Assembly (NCBI RefSeq): GCF_018449475.1
Contig: NZ_JAHCQH010000014.1
Location: 518,704 to 582,703 of the forward strand
Length of the DNA: 64,000 nucleotides
Direction of reading: 5' to 3'
DNA from: Ancylobacter radicis
Lineage (GTDB): Bacteria; Pseudomonadota; Alphaproteobacteria; Rhizobiales; Xanthobacteraceae
The notes under the pieces were generated by a model. It was given only the letters and a program-made list of their open reading frames with translations. It was not told the DNA's origin and searched no databases. Position numbers and translations under genes: made by a program. Below, piece by piece: positions 52,325-64,000 of this stretch. Numbering within the stretch: the first letter of the stretch is position 1; every line of letters begins with the position of its first letter.

Positions 52325-52909
52325 TCAGACCGTCTCGAGTATGTCCGAGATGGCGCTGCTGACCTCATCGATCGGCTTCATGCCGTCCACGGCGACCAGC
52401 AGACCCCGGTCGGCATAGTAGGGCGACACGACCGCCGTATCGCGGTTGAAGGCCGCGAGCCGGGTCTTGAAGATCTCCGGATCGTCATCCTTGCGCACCG
52501 GCTCGCCGCGGGCCGCCGTCTCGCGCGCCCGCTGCAGAATCCGGTCGACCAGCTTGTCCTGGTCCACCTTGAACTCGATCACGGCGTCGAGCTTGAGGCC
52601 CTTCTCGCCGAGGATGGCGTCGAGCGCCTCGGCCTGCGCGACCGTGCGGGGGAAACCGTCAAGGATGAACCCCTTGGCGCAATCCGCCTCGTCGATGCGG
52701 TCCGAGATGATGCCGATGACGATTTCGTCCGACACTAATTGCCCGGCATCCATCACCGCCTTGGCCTTCAGGCCGATCGGCGTCTCGTTGCGGACCGCCT
52801 CGCGCAGCATGTCACCCGTGGACAGCTGCGCGATGCCGTAGCGTGCGACCAGGCGCTGCGCCTGGGTGCCCTTACCCGCGCCCGGCGGTCCGAGCAGTAT
52901 CAGCCTCAT
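52325..52909 (-). CDS. adk: Adenylate kinase (short form)
   Basis: A 194-residue enzyme interconverting ATP/AMP and ADP. Walker A is [14 protein letters not shown]-binding [11 protein letters not shown] and [12 protein letters not shown] are present. The lid is short and lacks the Cys4 zinc site found in long forms. Overlaps the secY stop by 4 bp (ATGA), so the two are translationally coupled. Confidence 0.97.
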   Translation of the reverse strand: MRLILLGPPGAGKGTQAQRLVARYGIAQLSTGDMLREAVRNETPIGLKAKAVMDAGQLVSDEIVIGIISDRIDEADCAKGFILDGFPRTVAQAEALDAILGEKGLKLDAVIEFKVDQDKLVDRILQRARETAARGEPVRKDDDPEIFKTRLAAFNRDTAVVSPYYADRGLLVAVDGMKPIDEVSSAISDILETV

Positions 52910-54237
52910 CGGCGCTTCCCCCTGAGCTTGGCCTTCTTGACCAGCCCCTCATATTGATGCGCCAGCAGGTGTCCCTGAACCTGTGCCACGGTATCCATGG
53001 TCACGCTCACCACGATCAGCAGCGAGGTTCCACCGAAGTAGAAGGGCACCGCCGCATACGAAATGAGAATCTCGGGAAACAAGCAGACGATCGCAAGGTA
53101 AGCCGCACCAATGACGGTGATGCGAGTCAGCACATAGTCGATGTACTCGGCGGTACGCTCGCCCGGACGGATGCCCGGAATGAACCCGCCATGCTTCTTC
53201 AGATTGTCCGCCGTTTCCGCCGGATTGAACACGATAGCCGTGTAGAAGAAGCAGAAGAACACGATCAGCAGCACATAGAGCAGCATGAACAGAGGCTGGC
53301 CGTGACCGATGAGTGTGGTCACCGTCGTCAGCCAACCCGGCCCCTGCCCCTGCAGGAAGCTCGCGACCGTGGTCGGGATCAGCAGCAGCGAGGAGGCGAA
53401 GATCGGCGGGATGACGCCCGACGTGTTCAGCTTCAGCGGCAGGTGCGAGGACTGGCCCTCATACACCTTATTGCCGACCTGACGCTTCGGGTACTGGATC
53501 AGCAGCCGGCGCTGGGCCCGCTCCATGAACACGATGAACATGATGACCGCGACGGCCATCAAAATCACCGCCAGAACCAGGCCGGTCGAGATCGCGCCCT
53601 GACGGCCGAGCTCAAGCGTGTTGGCAATGGCCGAGGGCAGCTCCGCCACGATGCCGGCGAAGATGATCAGCGAAATGCCGTTGCCGATGCCGCGCGAGGT
53701 GATCTGCTCACCCAGCCACATCAGGAACATGGTGCCGCCTGTGAGGGTGATCACCGTCGAGATGCGGAAGAACCAGCCCGGATCCGCCACAACGGCGCCC
53801 GAGCCTTCGAGGCCCACGGCGATGCCGTAGGACTGGAACACGGCGAGCACCACGGTGAGGTAGCGCGTGTACTGGTTGATGGTCTTCCGGCCCGCCTCGC
53901 CTTCCTTCTTCAGCGCCTCCAGCGTCGGGGAGACGGTGGTGAGGAGCTGGATGATGATGGAGGCGGAGATATACGGCATGATGTTCAGGGCGAAGATCGC
54001 CATGCGCGAGACCGCGCCGCCCGAGAACATGTTGAAAAGGCCGATAATGCCCTGCTGCGCCGTCTTGAAGACGTCCGCGAGCGCGTCGGGATTGATCCCG
54101 GGCATCGGAATATAGGTGCCCAGCCGATACACGAGAAGCGCACCCAGTGTGAACCAGATGCGCTTCTTGAGTTCGTCGGCTTTCGCCAGAGCACCGAAAT
54201 TGAGGTTTGCCGCGAGCTGTTCTGCTGCCGAGGCCAT
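52906..54237 (-). CDS. secY: Protein translocase subunit SecY
   Basis: A 443-residue, ten-helix core of the SecYEG channel. [50 protein letters not shown], the long cytosolic loop with [14 protein letters not shown], and the C-terminal [18 protein letters not shown] are typical. It sits between rplO and adk, the usual spc order. It overlaps adk by 4 bp. Confidence 0.98.
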   Translation of the reverse strand: MASAAEQLAANLNFGALAKADELKKRIWFTLGALLVYRLGTYIPMPGINPDALADVFKTAQQGIIGLFNMFSGGAVSRMAIFALNIMPYISASIIIQLLTTVSPTLEALKKEGEAGRKTINQYTRYLTVVLAVFQSYGIAVGLEGSGAVVADPGWFFRISTVITLTGGTMFLMWLGEQITSRGIGNGISLIIFAGIVAELPSAIANTLELGRQGAISTGLVLAVILMAVAVIMFIVFMERAQRRLLIQYPKRQVGNKVYEGQSSHLPLKLNTSGVIPPIFASSLLLIPTTVASFLQGQGPGWLTTVTTLIGHGQPLFMLLYVLLIVFFCFFYTAIVFNPAETADNLKKHGGFIPGIRPGERTAEYIDYVLTRITVIGAAYLAIVCLFPEILISYAAVPFYFGGTSLLIVVSVTMDTVAQVQGHLLAHQYEGLVKKAKLRGKRR

Positions 54238-54292
54238 GGGGCTTCGCTCCCTCGACTGTGCCCTGAAAAGATCGGAAGGCCTGACTTAAACG

Positions 54293-54784
54293 TCAGGCCG
54301 CCGTTTCGCCAGCCTCGGGCTTACCAGCCAGAAGCGTCACCGTGCCGCCGGTCTTCTCGACCGCCTCGAGCGCCGACTTGGTGGCGTGCGCCACTTCGAG
54401 CGAGACCTTGGAGGTCAGCTCGCCGGAGCCGAGCACGCGCACGCCAGCCTTGACGCGACGCAGAACGCCCGCCTCGACAAGCGCCGCCTGGGTGATGGTC
54501 GCCTTGGCGTCCAGCTTGCCGGCGTCGATCGCGATCTGGATGCGGCCGAGGGAAACCTCGTTCCAGTCCAGCGCGAAGATGTTGTGGAAGCCGCGCTTGG
54601 GAAGGCGACGATGGATCGGCATCTGGCCGCCTTCGAAGCCCTTGATCGCGACGCCCGTGCGCGAGGTCTGACCCTTCACGCCGCGGCCGCCGGTCTTGCC
54701 CTTGCCGGAACCGATGCCACGACCGACGCGCATGCGCTTCTTGCGCGCGCCTTCGTTGTCCTTGATGTCGTTGAGGCTGCTCAT
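54293..54784 (-). CDS. rplO: 50S ribosomal protein L15
   Basis: A 163-residue protein. [39 protein letters not shown] is the family start and [17 protein letters not shown] is diagnostic. It is placed between rpmD and secY as in the spc operon. Confidence 0.97.
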   Translation of the reverse strand: MSSLNDIKDNEGARKKRMRVGRGIGSGKGKTGGRGVKGQTSRTGVAIKGFEGGQMPIHRRLPKRGFHNIFALDWNEVSLGRIQIAIDAGKLDAKATITQAALVEAGVLRRVKAGVRVLGSGELTSKVSLEVAHATKSALEAVEKTGGTVTLLAGKPEAGETAA

Positions 54785-54806
54785 CGCCTGTACTCCTTCG
54801 CCGCCG

Positions 54807-54998
54807 TCACGCTTCGACGACGCGGACGAGGTGGCGGACCTTCTGGATCATACCACGCACGGCCGGGGTGTCTTCGAGCGTCGAACGACGCCCGAGCTTG
54901 TTGAGGCCAAGGCCGATGAGGGTGGCCCGCTGATCGCCCGGACGGCGGATCGGGCTACCGACCTGCTCGACCGTAACGGTGCTGTTGCTGTTCGCCAT
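54807..54998 (-). CDS. rpmD: 50S ribosomal protein L30
   Basis: A 63-residue protein with the L30 core [20 protein letters not shown] and [11 protein letters not shown]. The ATG at 54998 (MANSNSTV) is chosen; an upstream Met adds four residues without similarity. It lies 22 bp before rplO. Confidence 0.95.
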   Translation of the reverse strand: MANSNSTVTVEQVGSPIRRPGDQRATLIGLGLNKLGRRSTLEDTPAVRGMIQKVRHLVRVVEA

Positions 54999-55023
54999 GA
55001 TTAGCTCCACTACCTTTCAGGCG

Positions 55024-55575
55024 TCAGTCGGTCGCTTCGGCGTCGTCGACACGACGGCGCGACTGAAGCTGCGACACCTTGAGGCTGCGGCGGGCAGCCA
55101 CGAGACGCGGGCTGTCCTGGTTCTTCAGCGCATCGAAGGTCGCACGAACCATGTTGTACGGGTTGGACGAGCCGAACGACTTCGCCACCACGTCCTGCAT
55201 GCCGAGCGTCTCGAAGACGGCGCGCATCGGGCCGCCGGCGATGATGCCCGTACCGGCCGGAGCCGCGCGCAGGATGACCTTGCCGGCGCCATGGTGACCA
55301 TGCACGTCATGGTGCAGGGTACGACCTTCGCGCAGAGGCACGCGGATCAGCGCGCGCTTGGCGGCTTCCGTCGCCTTGCGGATGGCTTCCGGCACTTCAC
55401 GAGCCTTGCCGTGGCCGAAGCCGACGCGACCCTTCTGGTCACCGACAACGACCAGCGCCGCGAAGCCGAAGCGACGGCCGCCCTTAACTACCTTAGCAAC
55501 ACGGTTGATGTGGACCAGCTTGTCCACGAACGTGTTGTCGCGATCTTCGCGTTCACGCTCACGCTCACGAGCCAT
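55024..55575 (-). CDS. rpsE: 30S ribosomal protein S5
   Basis: A 183-residue protein: the double-stranded RNA-binding-like [20 protein letters not shown] and [20 protein letters not shown] blocks, then [19 protein letters not shown]. The N-terminus is a run of Arg/Glu and the C-terminus extends by about 15 residues. Confidence 0.97.
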   Translation of the reverse strand: MAREREREREDRDNTFVDKLVHINRVAKVVKGGRRFGFAALVVVGDQKGRVGFGHGKAREVPEAIRKATEAAKRALIRVPLREGRTLHHDVHGHHGAGKVILRAAPAGTGIIAGGPMRAVFETLGMQDVVAKSFGSSNPYNMVRATFDALKNQDSPRLVAARRSLKVSQLQSRRRVDDAEATD

Positions 55576-55616
55576 GATCTTATCCTCGTCGTTCTGCGGG
55601 GGACCCGCTCGTGATC

Positions 55617-55979
55617 TCAGAAGTTGAGACCGCCCTCGCGGGCGGCATCGGCGAGCGCCTTGACGCGGCCGTGGTAAATGAAGGCGCCGCGGTCGAACAC
55701 CACGTCCTTCACACCGGCTGCGATGGCGCGTTCCGCCACGAGCTTGCCGATCGCCGAAGCCGCCGCAACGTCCGCGCCGGTCTTCAGGCTTTCCCGCAGA
55801 TCCTTTTCAAGCGATGAGGCGGCAGCGAGGGTGACCCCGCGCGCGTCATCGATGATCTGCGCATAGATGTGCTTCGACGAGCGATGCACCGAGAGGCGCG
55901 GCCGCCCGTTCGCCGTCGTGCGGATCGCACGACGGACACGCGCCTTACGGCGCTCGGTGGCGTCCTGATACTTTGCCAT
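55617..55979 (-). CDS. rplR: 50S ribosomal protein L18
   Basis: A 120-residue 5S rRNA-binding protein: [35 protein letters not shown] and the end [28 protein letters not shown] are diagnostic. Confidence 0.97.
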   Translation of the reverse strand: MAKYQDATERRKARVRRAIRTTANGRPRLSVHRSSKHIYAQIIDDARGVTLAAASSLEKDLRESLKTGADVAAASAIGKLVAERAIAAGVKDVVFDRGAFIYHGRVKALADAAREGGLNF

Positions 55980-55991
55980 GGTTCAGTTCCG

Positions 55992-56525
<534 letters not shown>

Positions 56526-56546
56526 GTGCTCTCTCTGCCTCCCCGA

Positions 56547-56945
56547 TCAGAAGACCGTGAAGAGGACTTCGCCGCCCACGTTCTTATCGCGGGCTTCGTG
56601 GTCCGCCATCACACCCTGCGGCGTGGAGACGACAGCGACGCCGAGACCGTTGGCGACGCGGGGAAGGGTCTTCACCGACGAATAGACGCGGCGGCCCGGC
56701 TTGGAGACGCGCGAAATCTCGCGGATCACCGGCTCGCCATCGTAGTACTTGAGCTCGATCTGGAACTCGGTGCGGCCATTGACCGGCTCGGACGCGGAAT
56801 AACCGCGGATGAAGCCTTCGGAAGCCAGCACGTCGAGAACGCGGGCGCGCAGGGCGGAGCCGGGCGTCAGCACGGTTTCCTTGCGGCGCATCTGAGCGTT
56901 GCGGATGCGGGTGATGAGATCACCAATCGGATCAGTCGTGGACAT
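56547..56945 (-). CDS. rpsH: 30S ribosomal protein S8
   Basis: A 132-residue protein, in many bacteria the repressor of the spc operon. [22 protein letters not shown] and the end [31 protein letters not shown] block are family marks. Confidence 0.97.
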   Translation of the reverse strand: MSTTDPIGDLITRIRNAQMRRKETVLTPGSALRARVLDVLASEGFIRGYSASEPVNGRTEFQIELKYYDGEPVIREISRVSKPGRRVYSSVKTLPRVANGLGVAVVSTPQGVMADHEARDKNVGGEVLFTVF

Positions 56946-56958
56946 GGTCAGGCCCTCC

Positions 56959-57264
56959 TCACCAGCTCGACTTCACAAGACCGGGGATCTGCCCCTGCGA
57001 GCCAAGCTCGCGGAGGGCGATCCGGCTCATCTTGAGCTTGCGGTAATACGCACGCGGACGGCCCGTCACCTCGCAACGATTGCGGATGCGCACCTTCGCC
57101 GAATTACGCGGGAGTTCCGCGAGCTTGAGAACCGCAGCGAAGCGATCCTCGATCGGCAGTTCCTTGTTGCTCACCAGGGCCTTCAGACGCGAACGCTTGC
57201 CGGCATAGCTCTTTACGAGCTTCCGGCGGTGTTCGTTCTTTTCGACCGAGCTTTTCTTGGCCAT
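56959..57264 (-). CDS. rpsN: 30S ribosomal protein S14
   Basis: A 101-residue protein of the zinc-independent form: one Cys in [18 protein letters not shown], where zinc forms have CxxC pairs. [22 protein letters not shown] closes it. Confidence 0.97.
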   Translation of the reverse strand: MAKKSSVEKNEHRRKLVKSYAGKRSRLKALVSNKELPIEDRFAAVLKLAELPRNSAKVRIRNRCEVTGRPRAYYRKLKMSRIALRELGSQGQIPGLVKSSW

Positions 57265-57321
57265 AAATTTGCTCCTAGTCTCCGCGTTTGGGGCCGTGGC
57301 CCCACTGCCGGAAGGGGATGC

Positions 57322-57879
57322 TTACTGACGGAACGGGAAGTTGAAGGCCTTCAGAAGCGCGCGCGCTTCGTCGTCCGTCTTCGCCGTCGTGCAGACGATG
57401 ATGTCCATGCCCCACATCTGATCAACCTTATCGTAGTTGATCTCCGGGAACACGATGTGCTCCTTGATACCGAGGGCAAAATTGCCACGGCCATCGAAGC
57501 TCTTGGGATTCAGCCCACGGAAGTCACGCACGCGGGGGAGAGCGATGTTCACGAGCCGATCAACGAACTCGTACATGCGCACCTTGCGGAGCGTAACCTT
57601 GGCGCCGACCGGCTGGTTCTCGCGCAGCTTGAAGTTCGAGATCGCCTGGCGGGCACGCGTCACGACCGGACGCTGACCGGCGATCAGGGCGAGATCGCCA
57701 GCGGCGGTCTGAACCTTCTTGGTGTCCGCAGTGGCTTCGCCGACGCCCATGTTGATGACGATCTTTTCGATGACCGGCACTTCCATGACGTTCTTGTAGC
57801 CGAACTGCTCGACCATCTGGTTGCGAACGACGTCCACATAGTGGGCCTTCATCCGCGGGGTATAGTTGGTCTCAGCCAT
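57322..57879 (-). CDS. rplE: 50S ribosomal protein L5
   Basis: A 185-residue 5S rRNA-binding protein: [41 protein letters not shown] and [24 protein letters not shown] at 57879 overlaps the rplX stop by 8 bp; a longer upstream frame is rejected. Confidence 0.97.
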   Translation of the reverse strand: MAETNYTPRMKAHYVDVVRNQMVEQFGYKNVMEVPVIEKIVINMGVGEATADTKKVQTAAGDLALIAGQRPVVTRARQAISNFKLRENQPVGAKVTLRKVRMYEFVDRLVNIALPRVRDFRGLNPKSFDGRGNFALGIKEHIVFPEINYDKVDQMWGMDIIVCTTAKTDDEARALLKAFNFPFRQ

Positions 57880-58189
57880 CGATCTTCTCCCCCGAGCGCT
57901 TGGCGACACGCACCTTCGTGCCGTCAGCCTGCACAAGGAACCCGACGCGGGTCGGCTTGCCATCCTTCGGATCGGCAATCGCGATATTCGACAGGTCGAG
58001 CGAGGCCTCCTTGGAGATGATCCCGCCTTCCTGGGTCGCGGACTGCCGCTGGTGACGCTTCACCAGGTTGATACCGCGCACCTTGGCGGTCCCCTCCTTG
58101 GGAAGCACCTCGAACACCTCACCGGTGCGACCCTTGTCGCGGCCAGTGAGGACGACGACCTTGTCGCCCTTCTTGATCTTGGCAGCCAT
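57872..58189 (-). CDS. rplX: 50S ribosomal protein L24
   Basis: A 105-residue protein that helps start 50S assembly. [22 protein letters not shown] is the KOW motif. ATG at 58189 shares one base with the rplN stop; a GTG one codon upstream is not needed. Confidence 0.97.
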   Translation of the reverse strand: MAAKIKKGDKVVVLTGRDKGRTGEVFEVLPKEGTAKVRGINLVKRHQRQSATQEGGIISKEASLDLSNIAIADPKDGKPTRVGFLVQADGTKVRVAKRSGEKIDG

Positions 58190-58557
58190 CACAGCACCTC
58201 CGGTGCCAGCGAGATGATCTTCATGTGGTTCTTCGCGCGGAGTTCGCGAGGAACCGGCCCGAAGATACGCGTGCCGACCGGCTCTTTGTTGTTGTTGATC
58301 AGAACGGCCGCATTGCGGTCGAACCGGATCACGGTGCCATCGACGCGGCGGATGTCCTTGGCCGTGCGTACCACGACCGCCTTCATCACGTCGCCCTTTT
58401 TGACGCGGCCGCGCGGAATAGCTTCTTTCACCGACACCACGATGATGTCGCCGACATGGGCATACTTACGCTTCGAGCCGCCAAGCACCTTGATGCACAT
58501 GACGCGACGCGCGCCGGAATTGTCCGCCACGTCGAGATTGGTCTGCATCTGGATCAT
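58189..58557 (-). CDS. rplN: 50S ribosomal protein L14
   Basis: A 122-residue protein. [33 protein letters not shown] is diagnostic; [26 protein letters not shown] ends it. Confidence 0.98.
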   Translation of the reverse strand: MIQMQTNLDVADNSGARRVMCIKVLGGSKRKYAHVGDIIVVSVKEAIPRGRVKKGDVMKAVVVRTAKDIRRVDGTVIRFDRNAAVLINNNKEPVGTRIFGPVPRELRAKNHMKIISLAPEVL

Positions 58558-58631
58558 GACGCACCTTTTTCTCGGAAATTATGCGCGCAGTCATTGATAA
58601 CCGGCGCAACCTCAAACCCGTTACCGGGAGC

Positions 58632-58880
58632 TCAGACTTCAGCCCGCTTCTCGCCCTGGACAACGATCCAGTTCTTAAGCTTGGACAAGGGGCGATGCTC
58701 CTCGATCCAGACGGTGTCGCCTTCCTTCCACACATTGCCCTCGTCATGGGCATGGTACTTCTTGGAACGGCGGACGGTCTTCTTCAGCAGCGGATGGGTG
58801 AAACGGCGCTCGACACGAACCACGACGGTCTTGTCCTGCTTGTCGCTCACCACGACGCCCTGCAGCATACGCTTCGGCAT
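58632..58880 (-). CDS. rpsQ: 30S ribosomal protein S17
   Basis: An 82-residue OB-fold protein: [23 protein letters not shown] and [18 protein letters not shown]. It begins 10 bp after rpmC. Confidence 0.97.
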   Translation of the reverse strand: MPKRMLQGVVVSDKQDKTVVVRVERRFTHPLLKKTVRRSKKYHAHDEGNVWKEGDTVWIEEHRPLSKLKNWIVVQGEKRAEV

Positions 58881-58890
58881 CGCTATCTCC

Positions 58891-59100
58891 TCACTTCGCC
58901 TTGGCCGCGGACGCGGCCTTCTGCGCCTGGACGGTCTTGACCCGCGCGATGTCGCGGCGGATCTGACGCACCCGCGCCGTGTTGTCGAGCTGACCGGTGG
59001 CCTTCTGGAAGCGCAGGTTGAACTGCTCCTTCTTCAGCTTGAGCAGCTCGTCCGAGAGCTCGTCCGCGGTCTTCGTCCGAATGTCGGAAGCCTTCGTCAT
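58891..59100 (-). CDS. rpmC: 50S ribosomal protein L29
   Basis: A 69-residue two-helix protein at the exit tunnel: [35 protein letters not shown] at 59100 has GGAGG at the right distance; upstream Mets are possible but poorly spaced. Confidence 0.95.
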   Translation of the reverse strand: MTKASDIRTKTADELSDELLKLKKEQFNLRFQKATGQLDNTARVRQIRRDIARVKTVQAQKAASAAKAK

Positions 59101-59111
59101 CATTCCCTCCG

Positions 59112-59525
59112 TCACTCGGCGATACGCTCGACGAAGCGCGTCTTGATCGGCAGCTTCGCCGCGGCAAGGGTCAGCGCCTCACGAGCGATATCCTGGCTGA
59201 CGCCATCGATCTCGAACATGATACGGCCAGGCTTGACCTTGGCCGCCCAAAACTCGGGGGCGCCCTTGCCCTTACCCATGCGGACTTCGGTCGGCTTCTT
59301 CGACACCGGCACGTCCGGGAAGACGCGGATCCAGACGCGGCCCGCACGCTTCATGTGACGGGTCAGCGCGCGACGCGCGGCTTCGATCTGGCGCGCCGTA
59401 ACGCGCTCCGGCTCCATGGCCTTCAGCCCGAACTGGCCAAAGTTGAGGTCAGTTCCGCCTTTCGCAGCACCGTTGATACGGCCCTTGAACTGCTTGCGGA
59501 ACTTTGTGCGCTTCGGTTGCAGCAT
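59112..59525 (-). CDS. rplP: 50S ribosomal protein L16
   Basis: A 137-residue protein near the A site: [36 protein letters not shown] and the [22 protein letters not shown] block are diagnostic. Confidence 0.98.
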   Translation of the reverse strand: MLQPKRTKFRKQFKGRINGAAKGGTDLNFGQFGLKAMEPERVTARQIEAARRALTRHMKRAGRVWIRVFPDVPVSKKPTEVRMGKGKGAPEFWAAKVKPGRIMFEIDGVSQDIAREALTLAAAKLPIKTRFVERIAE

Positions 59526-59554
59526 GTCGCGCCTCTTATTCCTTTTGTCTCAGT

Positions 59555-60262
59555 TCACGCCGCGTCGCGACGCGAGGAACGACCACCCGACGGTTCACCT
59601 TCCGACAGACGCTTATCCTGCGCCATCGGATCGTGCTCCAGAATCTCGCCCTTGAAGATCCAGACCTTGACACCGCAGGTGCCGTAGGTCGTGAAGGCGG
59701 TGGCCGTACCGTAATCTACGTCCGCGCGCAAGGTGTGAAGTGGCACACGCCCTTCACGATACCATTCAAGGCGCGCAATTTCAGCGCCACCAAGGCGTCC
59801 CGCGCAGTTGATGCGGATGCCTTCGGCGCCCAGACGCATCGCGGACTGCACCGCACGCTTCATGGCGCGACGGAAAGCGACGCGGCGCTCGAGCTGCTGC
59901 GCGATTGATTCGGCAACCAGACGCGCGTCGATTTCCGGCTTGCGGATCTCGACGATGTTGATGAACACCTCGGAGGCGGTCATCTCGGCAACCTTCTTGC
60001 GAAGCTTGTCGATGTCGGCGCCCTTCTTGCCGATCACCACGCCCGGACGCGCCGAGTGGATGGTGACGCGGCACTTCTTGTGCGGGCGCTCGATGACGAT
60101 CTTCGACACCGCAGCCTGCTTCAGAAGCTTCTGAAGCATTTCGCGGATCTTGATGTCCTCGTGCAGCAGCTGGCCGTACTCGTTCTTGCCGGCAAACCAG
60201 CGCGAGTCCCAGGTGCGGTTGATGCCGAGCCGCAGCCCGACGGGATTAACCTTCTGACCCAT
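59555..60262 (-). CDS. rpsC: 30S ribosomal protein S3
   Basis: A 235-residue protein with a KH domain ([20 protein letters not shown]). [29 protein letters not shown] opens it and a short Arg/Ser-rich tail closes it. ATG shares one base with the rplV stop. Confidence 0.98.
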   Translation of the reverse strand: MGQKVNPVGLRLGINRTWDSRWFAGKNEYGQLLHEDIKIREMLQKLLKQAAVSKIVIERPHKKCRVTIHSARPGVVIGKKGADIDKLRKKVAEMTASEVFINIVEIRKPEIDARLVAESIAQQLERRVAFRRAMKRAVQSAMRLGAEGIRINCAGRLGGAEIARLEWYREGRVPLHTLRADVDYGTATAFTTYGTCGVKVWIFKGEILEHDPMAQDKRLSEGEPSGGRSSRRDAA

Positions 60263-60642
60263 CAGGCCTTCTCCTCGACTTCACGCACCACGATCGTGAT
60301 ATGCGAGAACGGCTTCTCGATCCGGCTGGCGCGGCCGCGGGCACGTGCCGCAAAACGCTTCATCACCAGACCCTTGCCGACATGCGCTTCCGCGACGATC
60401 AGATCGTCGACGTCGAGCTCATGATTGTTCTCGGCATTCGCGATAGCCGATTCCAGGCACTTCTTCACGTCGCCGGCGATCCGCTTGCGGGAAAACTGCA
60501 GATCGGCAAGAGCCGTCGCAACTTTCTTCCCGCGGATCAGGCCCGCGACGAGGTTGAGCTTCTGGGGGCTGACGCGAAGATTGCGTGCAACCGCCTTGGC
60601 TTCCGTATCCGCGAGCGTGCGCGGACGAGCTGCCTTACCCAT
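60262..60642 (-). CDS. rplV: 50S ribosomal protein L22
   Basis: A 126-residue exit-tunnel protein: [22 protein letters not shown] and [28 protein letters not shown] at 60642 (MGKAARPRT) is the family start; a longer frame is rejected. Confidence 0.97.
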   Translation of the reverse strand: MGKAARPRTLADTEAKAVARNLRVSPQKLNLVAGLIRGKKVATALADLQFSRKRIAGDVKKCLESAIANAENNHELDVDDLIVAEAHVGKGLVMKRFAARARGRASRIEKPFSHITIVVREVEEKA

Positions 60643-60652
60643 GACCCTGCCT

Positions 60653-60931
60653 CTACTTGCGCTTGGCTTTCTTGTCCGCCGCGTGCCCGTAATAGGTACG
60701 GGTCGGAGCGAACTCGCCGAACTTGTGACCAACCATGTCCTCGGTCACGGAGACCGGCACATGCTTGTTGCCGTTGTAAACGCCAAAGGTGACGCCAACG
60801 AATTGCGGCAGGATCGTGGAGCGACGGCTCCAGATCTTGACCACGTCGTGACGACCCGACGAACGTGCAGCTTCCGCCTTCTTGAGGAGGTAGCCGTCGA
60901 CGAACGGACCTTTCCAGACCGATCGAGACAT
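60653..60931 (-). CDS. rpsS: 30S ribosomal protein S19
   Basis: A 92-residue protein: [21 protein letters not shown] and [25 protein letters not shown], then [21 protein letters not shown], all diagnostic. Confidence 0.98.
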   Translation of the reverse strand: MSRSVWKGPFVDGYLLKKAEAARSSGRHDVVKIWSRRSTILPQFVGVTFGVYNGNKHVPVSVTEDMVGHKFGEFAPTRTYYGHAADKKAKRK

Positions 60932-60948
60932 AATTCAGTTCCCCTCGC

Positions 60949-61782
<834 letters not shown>

Positions 61783-61804
61783 GTCTCTGGTCCCTGATCC
61801 CGGC

Positions 61805-62101
61805 TCACAGACCCGTCGTGATGTCGATGGTGTGTCCCTCGGCGAGGGTCACAACCGCCTTCTTCACGTCGGACTGCACGCCCTTGCGGCCCTTGAAGAA
61901 CTTCGTCTTCCCCTTGCGGACCAGCGTGTTGACGCTCTCGACCTTCACGTCGAAGAGCTTCTCGACCGCCTCCTTGATCTGCGGCTTGGTAGCCGTCAGA
62001 GCAACCTTGAAGACGACCTTGTTGTACTCGGACGCTGCCGTGGCCTTCTCGGTGATGACCGGGGACACGATCACGTCGTAGTGGCGCGGATCGAGACTCA
62101 T
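61805..62101 (-). CDS. rplW: 50S ribosomal protein L23
   Basis: A 98-residue exit-site protein: [28 protein letters not shown]. Its ATG overlaps the rplD stop by 4 bp. Confidence 0.97.
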   Translation of the reverse strand: MSLDPRHYDVIVSPVITEKATAASEYNKVVFKVALTATKPQIKEAVEKLFDVKVESVNTLVRKGKTKFFKGRKGVQSDVKKAVVTLAEGHTIDITTGL

Positions 62102-62718
62102 TTGAAGCGCGCCTCCAGAGCGTCGACAGCCGCCTTCGTCAGAACCAGGGTCTGGCGACGCAGGATGTCGTAGACGTTGATGCCCTGGACGGGCAGCACG
62201 TCAAGGTGACCGATATTGCGCGAGGCAAGGCCGAAATTGGCATCCACCTCGGCGCCCGAAATCACGAGGGCGTTCGACAGGCCGAGACCCGCCAGGCGCT
62301 CCTTGAGCAGCTTGGTCTTGGGCTCGGACAGCGTCGCATCGTCGAGGACGAAGATCTGCTGGTCCTTCGCCTTGGTCGACAGCGCATGCTTCAGCGCCAG
62401 CGCCCGGACCTTCTTCGGCAGCTCACTCGCATGGCTGCGCTGAACCGGGCCGAACGCCTTGGCGCCGCCGCGGAACTGCGGGGCCGAAGCCGCGCCATGA
62501 CGGGCGCCGCCGGTGCCCTTCTGCTTGTACATCTTCCGCTTGGTGCGGTTGACTTCCGAGCGCGACAACGTCTGGTGCGTACCGGCCTGACGGCGCGACA
62601 GCTGCCATACGATGCAGCGATGGAGAATGTCCTGGCGCGGTTCGAGACCGTAGATCTCGTCGGACAGGGTCACGGAGCCGGCTTCGGCGCCGTCAAGCGT
62701 TTTGACGGTGAGTTCCAT
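62098..62718 (-). CDS. rplD: 50S ribosomal protein L4
   Basis: A 206-residue protein with [21 protein letters not shown] and [30 protein letters not shown] at 62718 shares one base with the rplC stop. In E. coli L4 also represses the S10 operon; no matching leader is evident here. Confidence 0.97.
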   Translation of the reverse strand: MELTVKTLDGAEAGSVTLSDEIYGLEPRQDILHRCIVWQLSRRQAGTHQTLSRSEVNRTKRKMYKQKGTGGARHGAASAPQFRGGAKAFGPVQRSHASELPKKVRALALKHALSTKAKDQQIFVLDDATLSEPKTKLLKERLAGLGLSNALVISGAEVDANFGLASRNIGHLDVLPVQGINVYDILRRQTLVLTKAAVDALEARFK

Positions 62719-63449
62719 CACACGTTCTCCTCGGCCGCAGCCTCAGCCGCCGGAGCCGCGTCGGCTTCGGTGCCCGGGAGCCGGAACTTGCCGGGCTTGG
62801 GAGCCTCGGCCGGCAGCTTCTTCTTCACCGCGTCCGCAACGAGGATCCAGCCACCCTTGTTACCGGGGACCGCACCTTCGACCGCGATGAGGCCACGCTC
62901 CACATCGGTCAGGACGACCTTGAGGTTCTGCGTGGTCACGGTGTCGACGCCCATGTGACCGGGCATCTTCTTGTTCTTGAAGGTCTTGCCGGGGTCCTGA
63001 CGACCACCGGTCGAACCGATCGAACGATGCGAAACCGACACACCGTGAGTGGCGCGCAGACCACCGAAGTTGTGACGCTTCATACCACCGGCAAAGCCCT
63101 TACCGATGGAGGTGCCCGTCACATCGACGAACTGACCGACCACGAAATGATCGACAGTGAGCTCAGCCCCGACGGGGATGAGATCGGTCTCCTCGACACG
63201 GAACTCCGCGAGCTTGCGCTTCGGCTCAACCTTCGCAACCGCGAAGTGGCCGCGCATGGCGCGGGTGGTGTTCTGCGGCTTCGCCTTACCGACACCAAGC
63301 TGGACGGCCGTGTAGCCGTTCTTCTCGAGCGTACGGTGGGCAACCACCTGGCAATTATCGACTTTCAGCACAGTGACCGGAACATGTTCGCCCGCATCAT
63401 TAAAGATGCGAGTCATGCCGACCTTCTGGGCGATGACGCCTGACCGCAT
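62718..63449 (-). CDS. rplC: 50S ribosomal protein L3
   Basis: A 243-residue protein: [48 protein letters not shown] and [15 protein letters not shown] are diagnostic. The tail is Ala/Glu-rich. ATG at 63449 gives the usual start (GGGA 7 nt upstream); an ATG two codons upstream is possible. Confidence 0.97.
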   Translation of the reverse strand: MRSGVIAQKVGMTRIFNDAGEHVPVTVLKVDNCQVVAHRTLEKNGYTAVQLGVGKAKPQNTTRAMRGHFAVAKVEPKRKLAEFRVEETDLIPVGAELTVDHFVVGQFVDVTGTSIGKGFAGGMKRHNFGGLRATHGVSVSHRSIGSTGGRQDPGKTFKNKKMPGHMGVDTVTTQNLKVVLTDVERGLIAVEGAVPGNKGGWILVADAVKKKLPAEAPKPGKFRLPGTEADAAPAAEAAAEENV

Positions 63450-63471
63450 GGCCATGTCCCTTCGCCTTCTC

Positions 63472-63780
63472 TCAGAGCTTGATCTCGACGTCGACACCCG
63501 CGGCGAGGTCGAGCTTCATCAGCGCGTCCACCGTCTGGGGGGTCGGGTCGACTATGTCCAGCAGACGCTTATGCGTCCGCATCTCGAACTGCTCACGGGA
63601 CTTCTTGTCCACGTGCGGCGAACGATTGACCGTGAATTTCTCAATCCGCGTGGGCAGCGGAATGGGGCCGCGAACCTGGGCGCCCGTGCGCTTCGCCGTG
63701 GAGACGATTTCGCGCGTCGAAGCGTCGAGTATGCGGTGATCGAACGCCTTGAGGCGAATCCGAATGTTCTGGCCGTTCAT
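63472..63780 (-). CDS. rpsJ: 30S ribosomal protein S10
   Basis: A 102-residue protein, also NusE in antitermination. [23 protein letters not shown] and [35 protein letters not shown] are diagnostic. It follows a strong terminator downstream of tuf, so it may have a separate promoter in the short gap; none is clear. Confidence 0.98.
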   Translation of the reverse strand: MNGQNIRIRLKAFDHRILDASTREIVSTAKRTGAQVRGPIPLPTRIEKFTVNRSPHVDKKSREQFEMRTHKRLLDIVDPTPQTVDALMKLDLAAGVDVEIKL

Positions 63781-63832
63781 TGACTTCAGGCTCCCAGAGG
63801 GCTCGTCAATAGGGCTCTATTACGAGCACCAC

Positions 63833-63863
63833 GAAAAAAGGGCGCAGGCGTTCCCGCGCCCTT
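63833..63863 (-). terminator. Terminator of tuf
   Basis: AAGGGCGC (63838-63845) and GCGCCCTT (63856-63863) pair, with an inner GG/CC extension; on the minus strand the stem is followed by TTTTTTCG. It lies between tuf and rpsJ. Confidence 0.85.
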
Positions 63864-63876
63864 CGGGATTGTTAGA

Positions 63877-64000
63877 TCACTCGATGATGGAGGCGACGAC
63901 GCCGGCGCCGACGGTGCGACCGCCTTCGCGGATGGCGAAGCGCAGCTTCTCTTCCATCGCGATCGGAACGATCAGCGCCACGTCAACCGTGATGTTGTCG
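63877..64000 (-). CDS. tuf: Elongation factor Tu, C-terminal end (cut by window edge)
   Basis: Forty codons are visible, ending [21 protein letters not shown] and [14 protein letters not shown], the family C-terminus. The 5' part is outside the window. It is upstream of rpsJ as in the str-S10 arrangement. Confidence 0.95.
   Translation of the reverse strand, partial: DNITVDVALIVPIAMEEKLRFAIREGGRTVGAGVVASIIE

Noticed and set aside
52843..54453. 536-codon open frame antisense to secY
   Set aside because: Covered by secY, with no similarity to any family I know.

Overview
The window is about 64 kb of GC-rich chromosome from an alphaproteobacterium, most likely of the order Hyphomicrobiales (Rhizobiales) and perhaps the family Xanthobacteraceae. 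The evidence is DivK, EipB, a phasin, DUF1489/DUF3572/DUF3253 proteins, a ClpS-ClpA pair, short-form adenylate kinase, and a pyrB-pyrC'-plsY-dprA-topA-rnr-DUF983-Nudix-rpmG-divK-dinB gene order that I recall from this order. The family-level call is inference. Nearly everything is core genome. I see no prophage, insertion sequence, CRISPR array or defence island.

Layout. 1-3.4 kb: a truncated MFS pump divergent from a MerR-type regulator, with a SoxR-box-like operator between them, then ruvX, an AEC transporter and a small secreted protein. 3.6-20 kb: the pyrimidine/lipid/DNA-processing block (pyrB, a pseudo-dihydroorotase overlapping it, plsY, dprA, topA), an EmrB-like MFS pump, rnr, DUF983, a Nudix hydrolase, a second MFS, rpmG, divK, a DUF3572 gene and dinB. 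20-28 kb: eipB, a RidA-type protein, a GDPD phosphodiesterase, a GNAT-like COG3146 protein carrying an odd AT-rich in-frame insertion, a HIT protein, azlC-azlD, and clpS-clpA. 28-42 kb: phasin, a D,D-carboxypeptidase with a SPOR domain, a VWA/J-domain membrane protein pair, panC, small membrane proteins, DUF1489, a GST, DUF599, DUF3253, a DUF218 protein, a CHASE4-GGDEF-EAL protein, mgtE, acylphosphatase and lipB. 42.4-49.5 kb: tRNA-Leu(GAG), a polysaccharide deacetylase, a polyprenyl-phosphate sugar transferase, rluC-like, crcB, rarA and an HtrA protease. 49.6-64 kb: a nearly uninterrupted minus-strand S10-spc-alpha ribosomal supercluster from tuf (cut by the window edge) to rplQ, including secY, adk and rpoA.

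How they work together. The right-hand 14 kb builds ribosomes, the Sec translocon and the RNA polymerase alpha subunit. A clear internal promoter before rpsM and terminators after tuf and rplQ suggest the cluster is several transcription units. The ClpS/ClpA genes form an N-end-rule degradation pair; DivK is a cell-cycle regulator. EipB, the carboxypeptidase, the HtrA protease and the sugar transferase act on the envelope.

Nothing here is clearly a new multi-gene system. The most unusual items are the AT-rich in-frame insertion in the GNAT-like gene, the loss of metal ligands in the dihydroorotase homologue, the SoxR-like operator next to a MerR protein with a CX7C tail, the apparent absence of pleD beside divK, the VWA plus Pam18-like J-protein pair, a 42-codon membrane-protein gene with its own terminator and a CtrA-like box upstream, and the structured leader downstream of the rpsM promoter. 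Many further long reading frames lie antisense to real genes and are treated as GC-rich artefacts.
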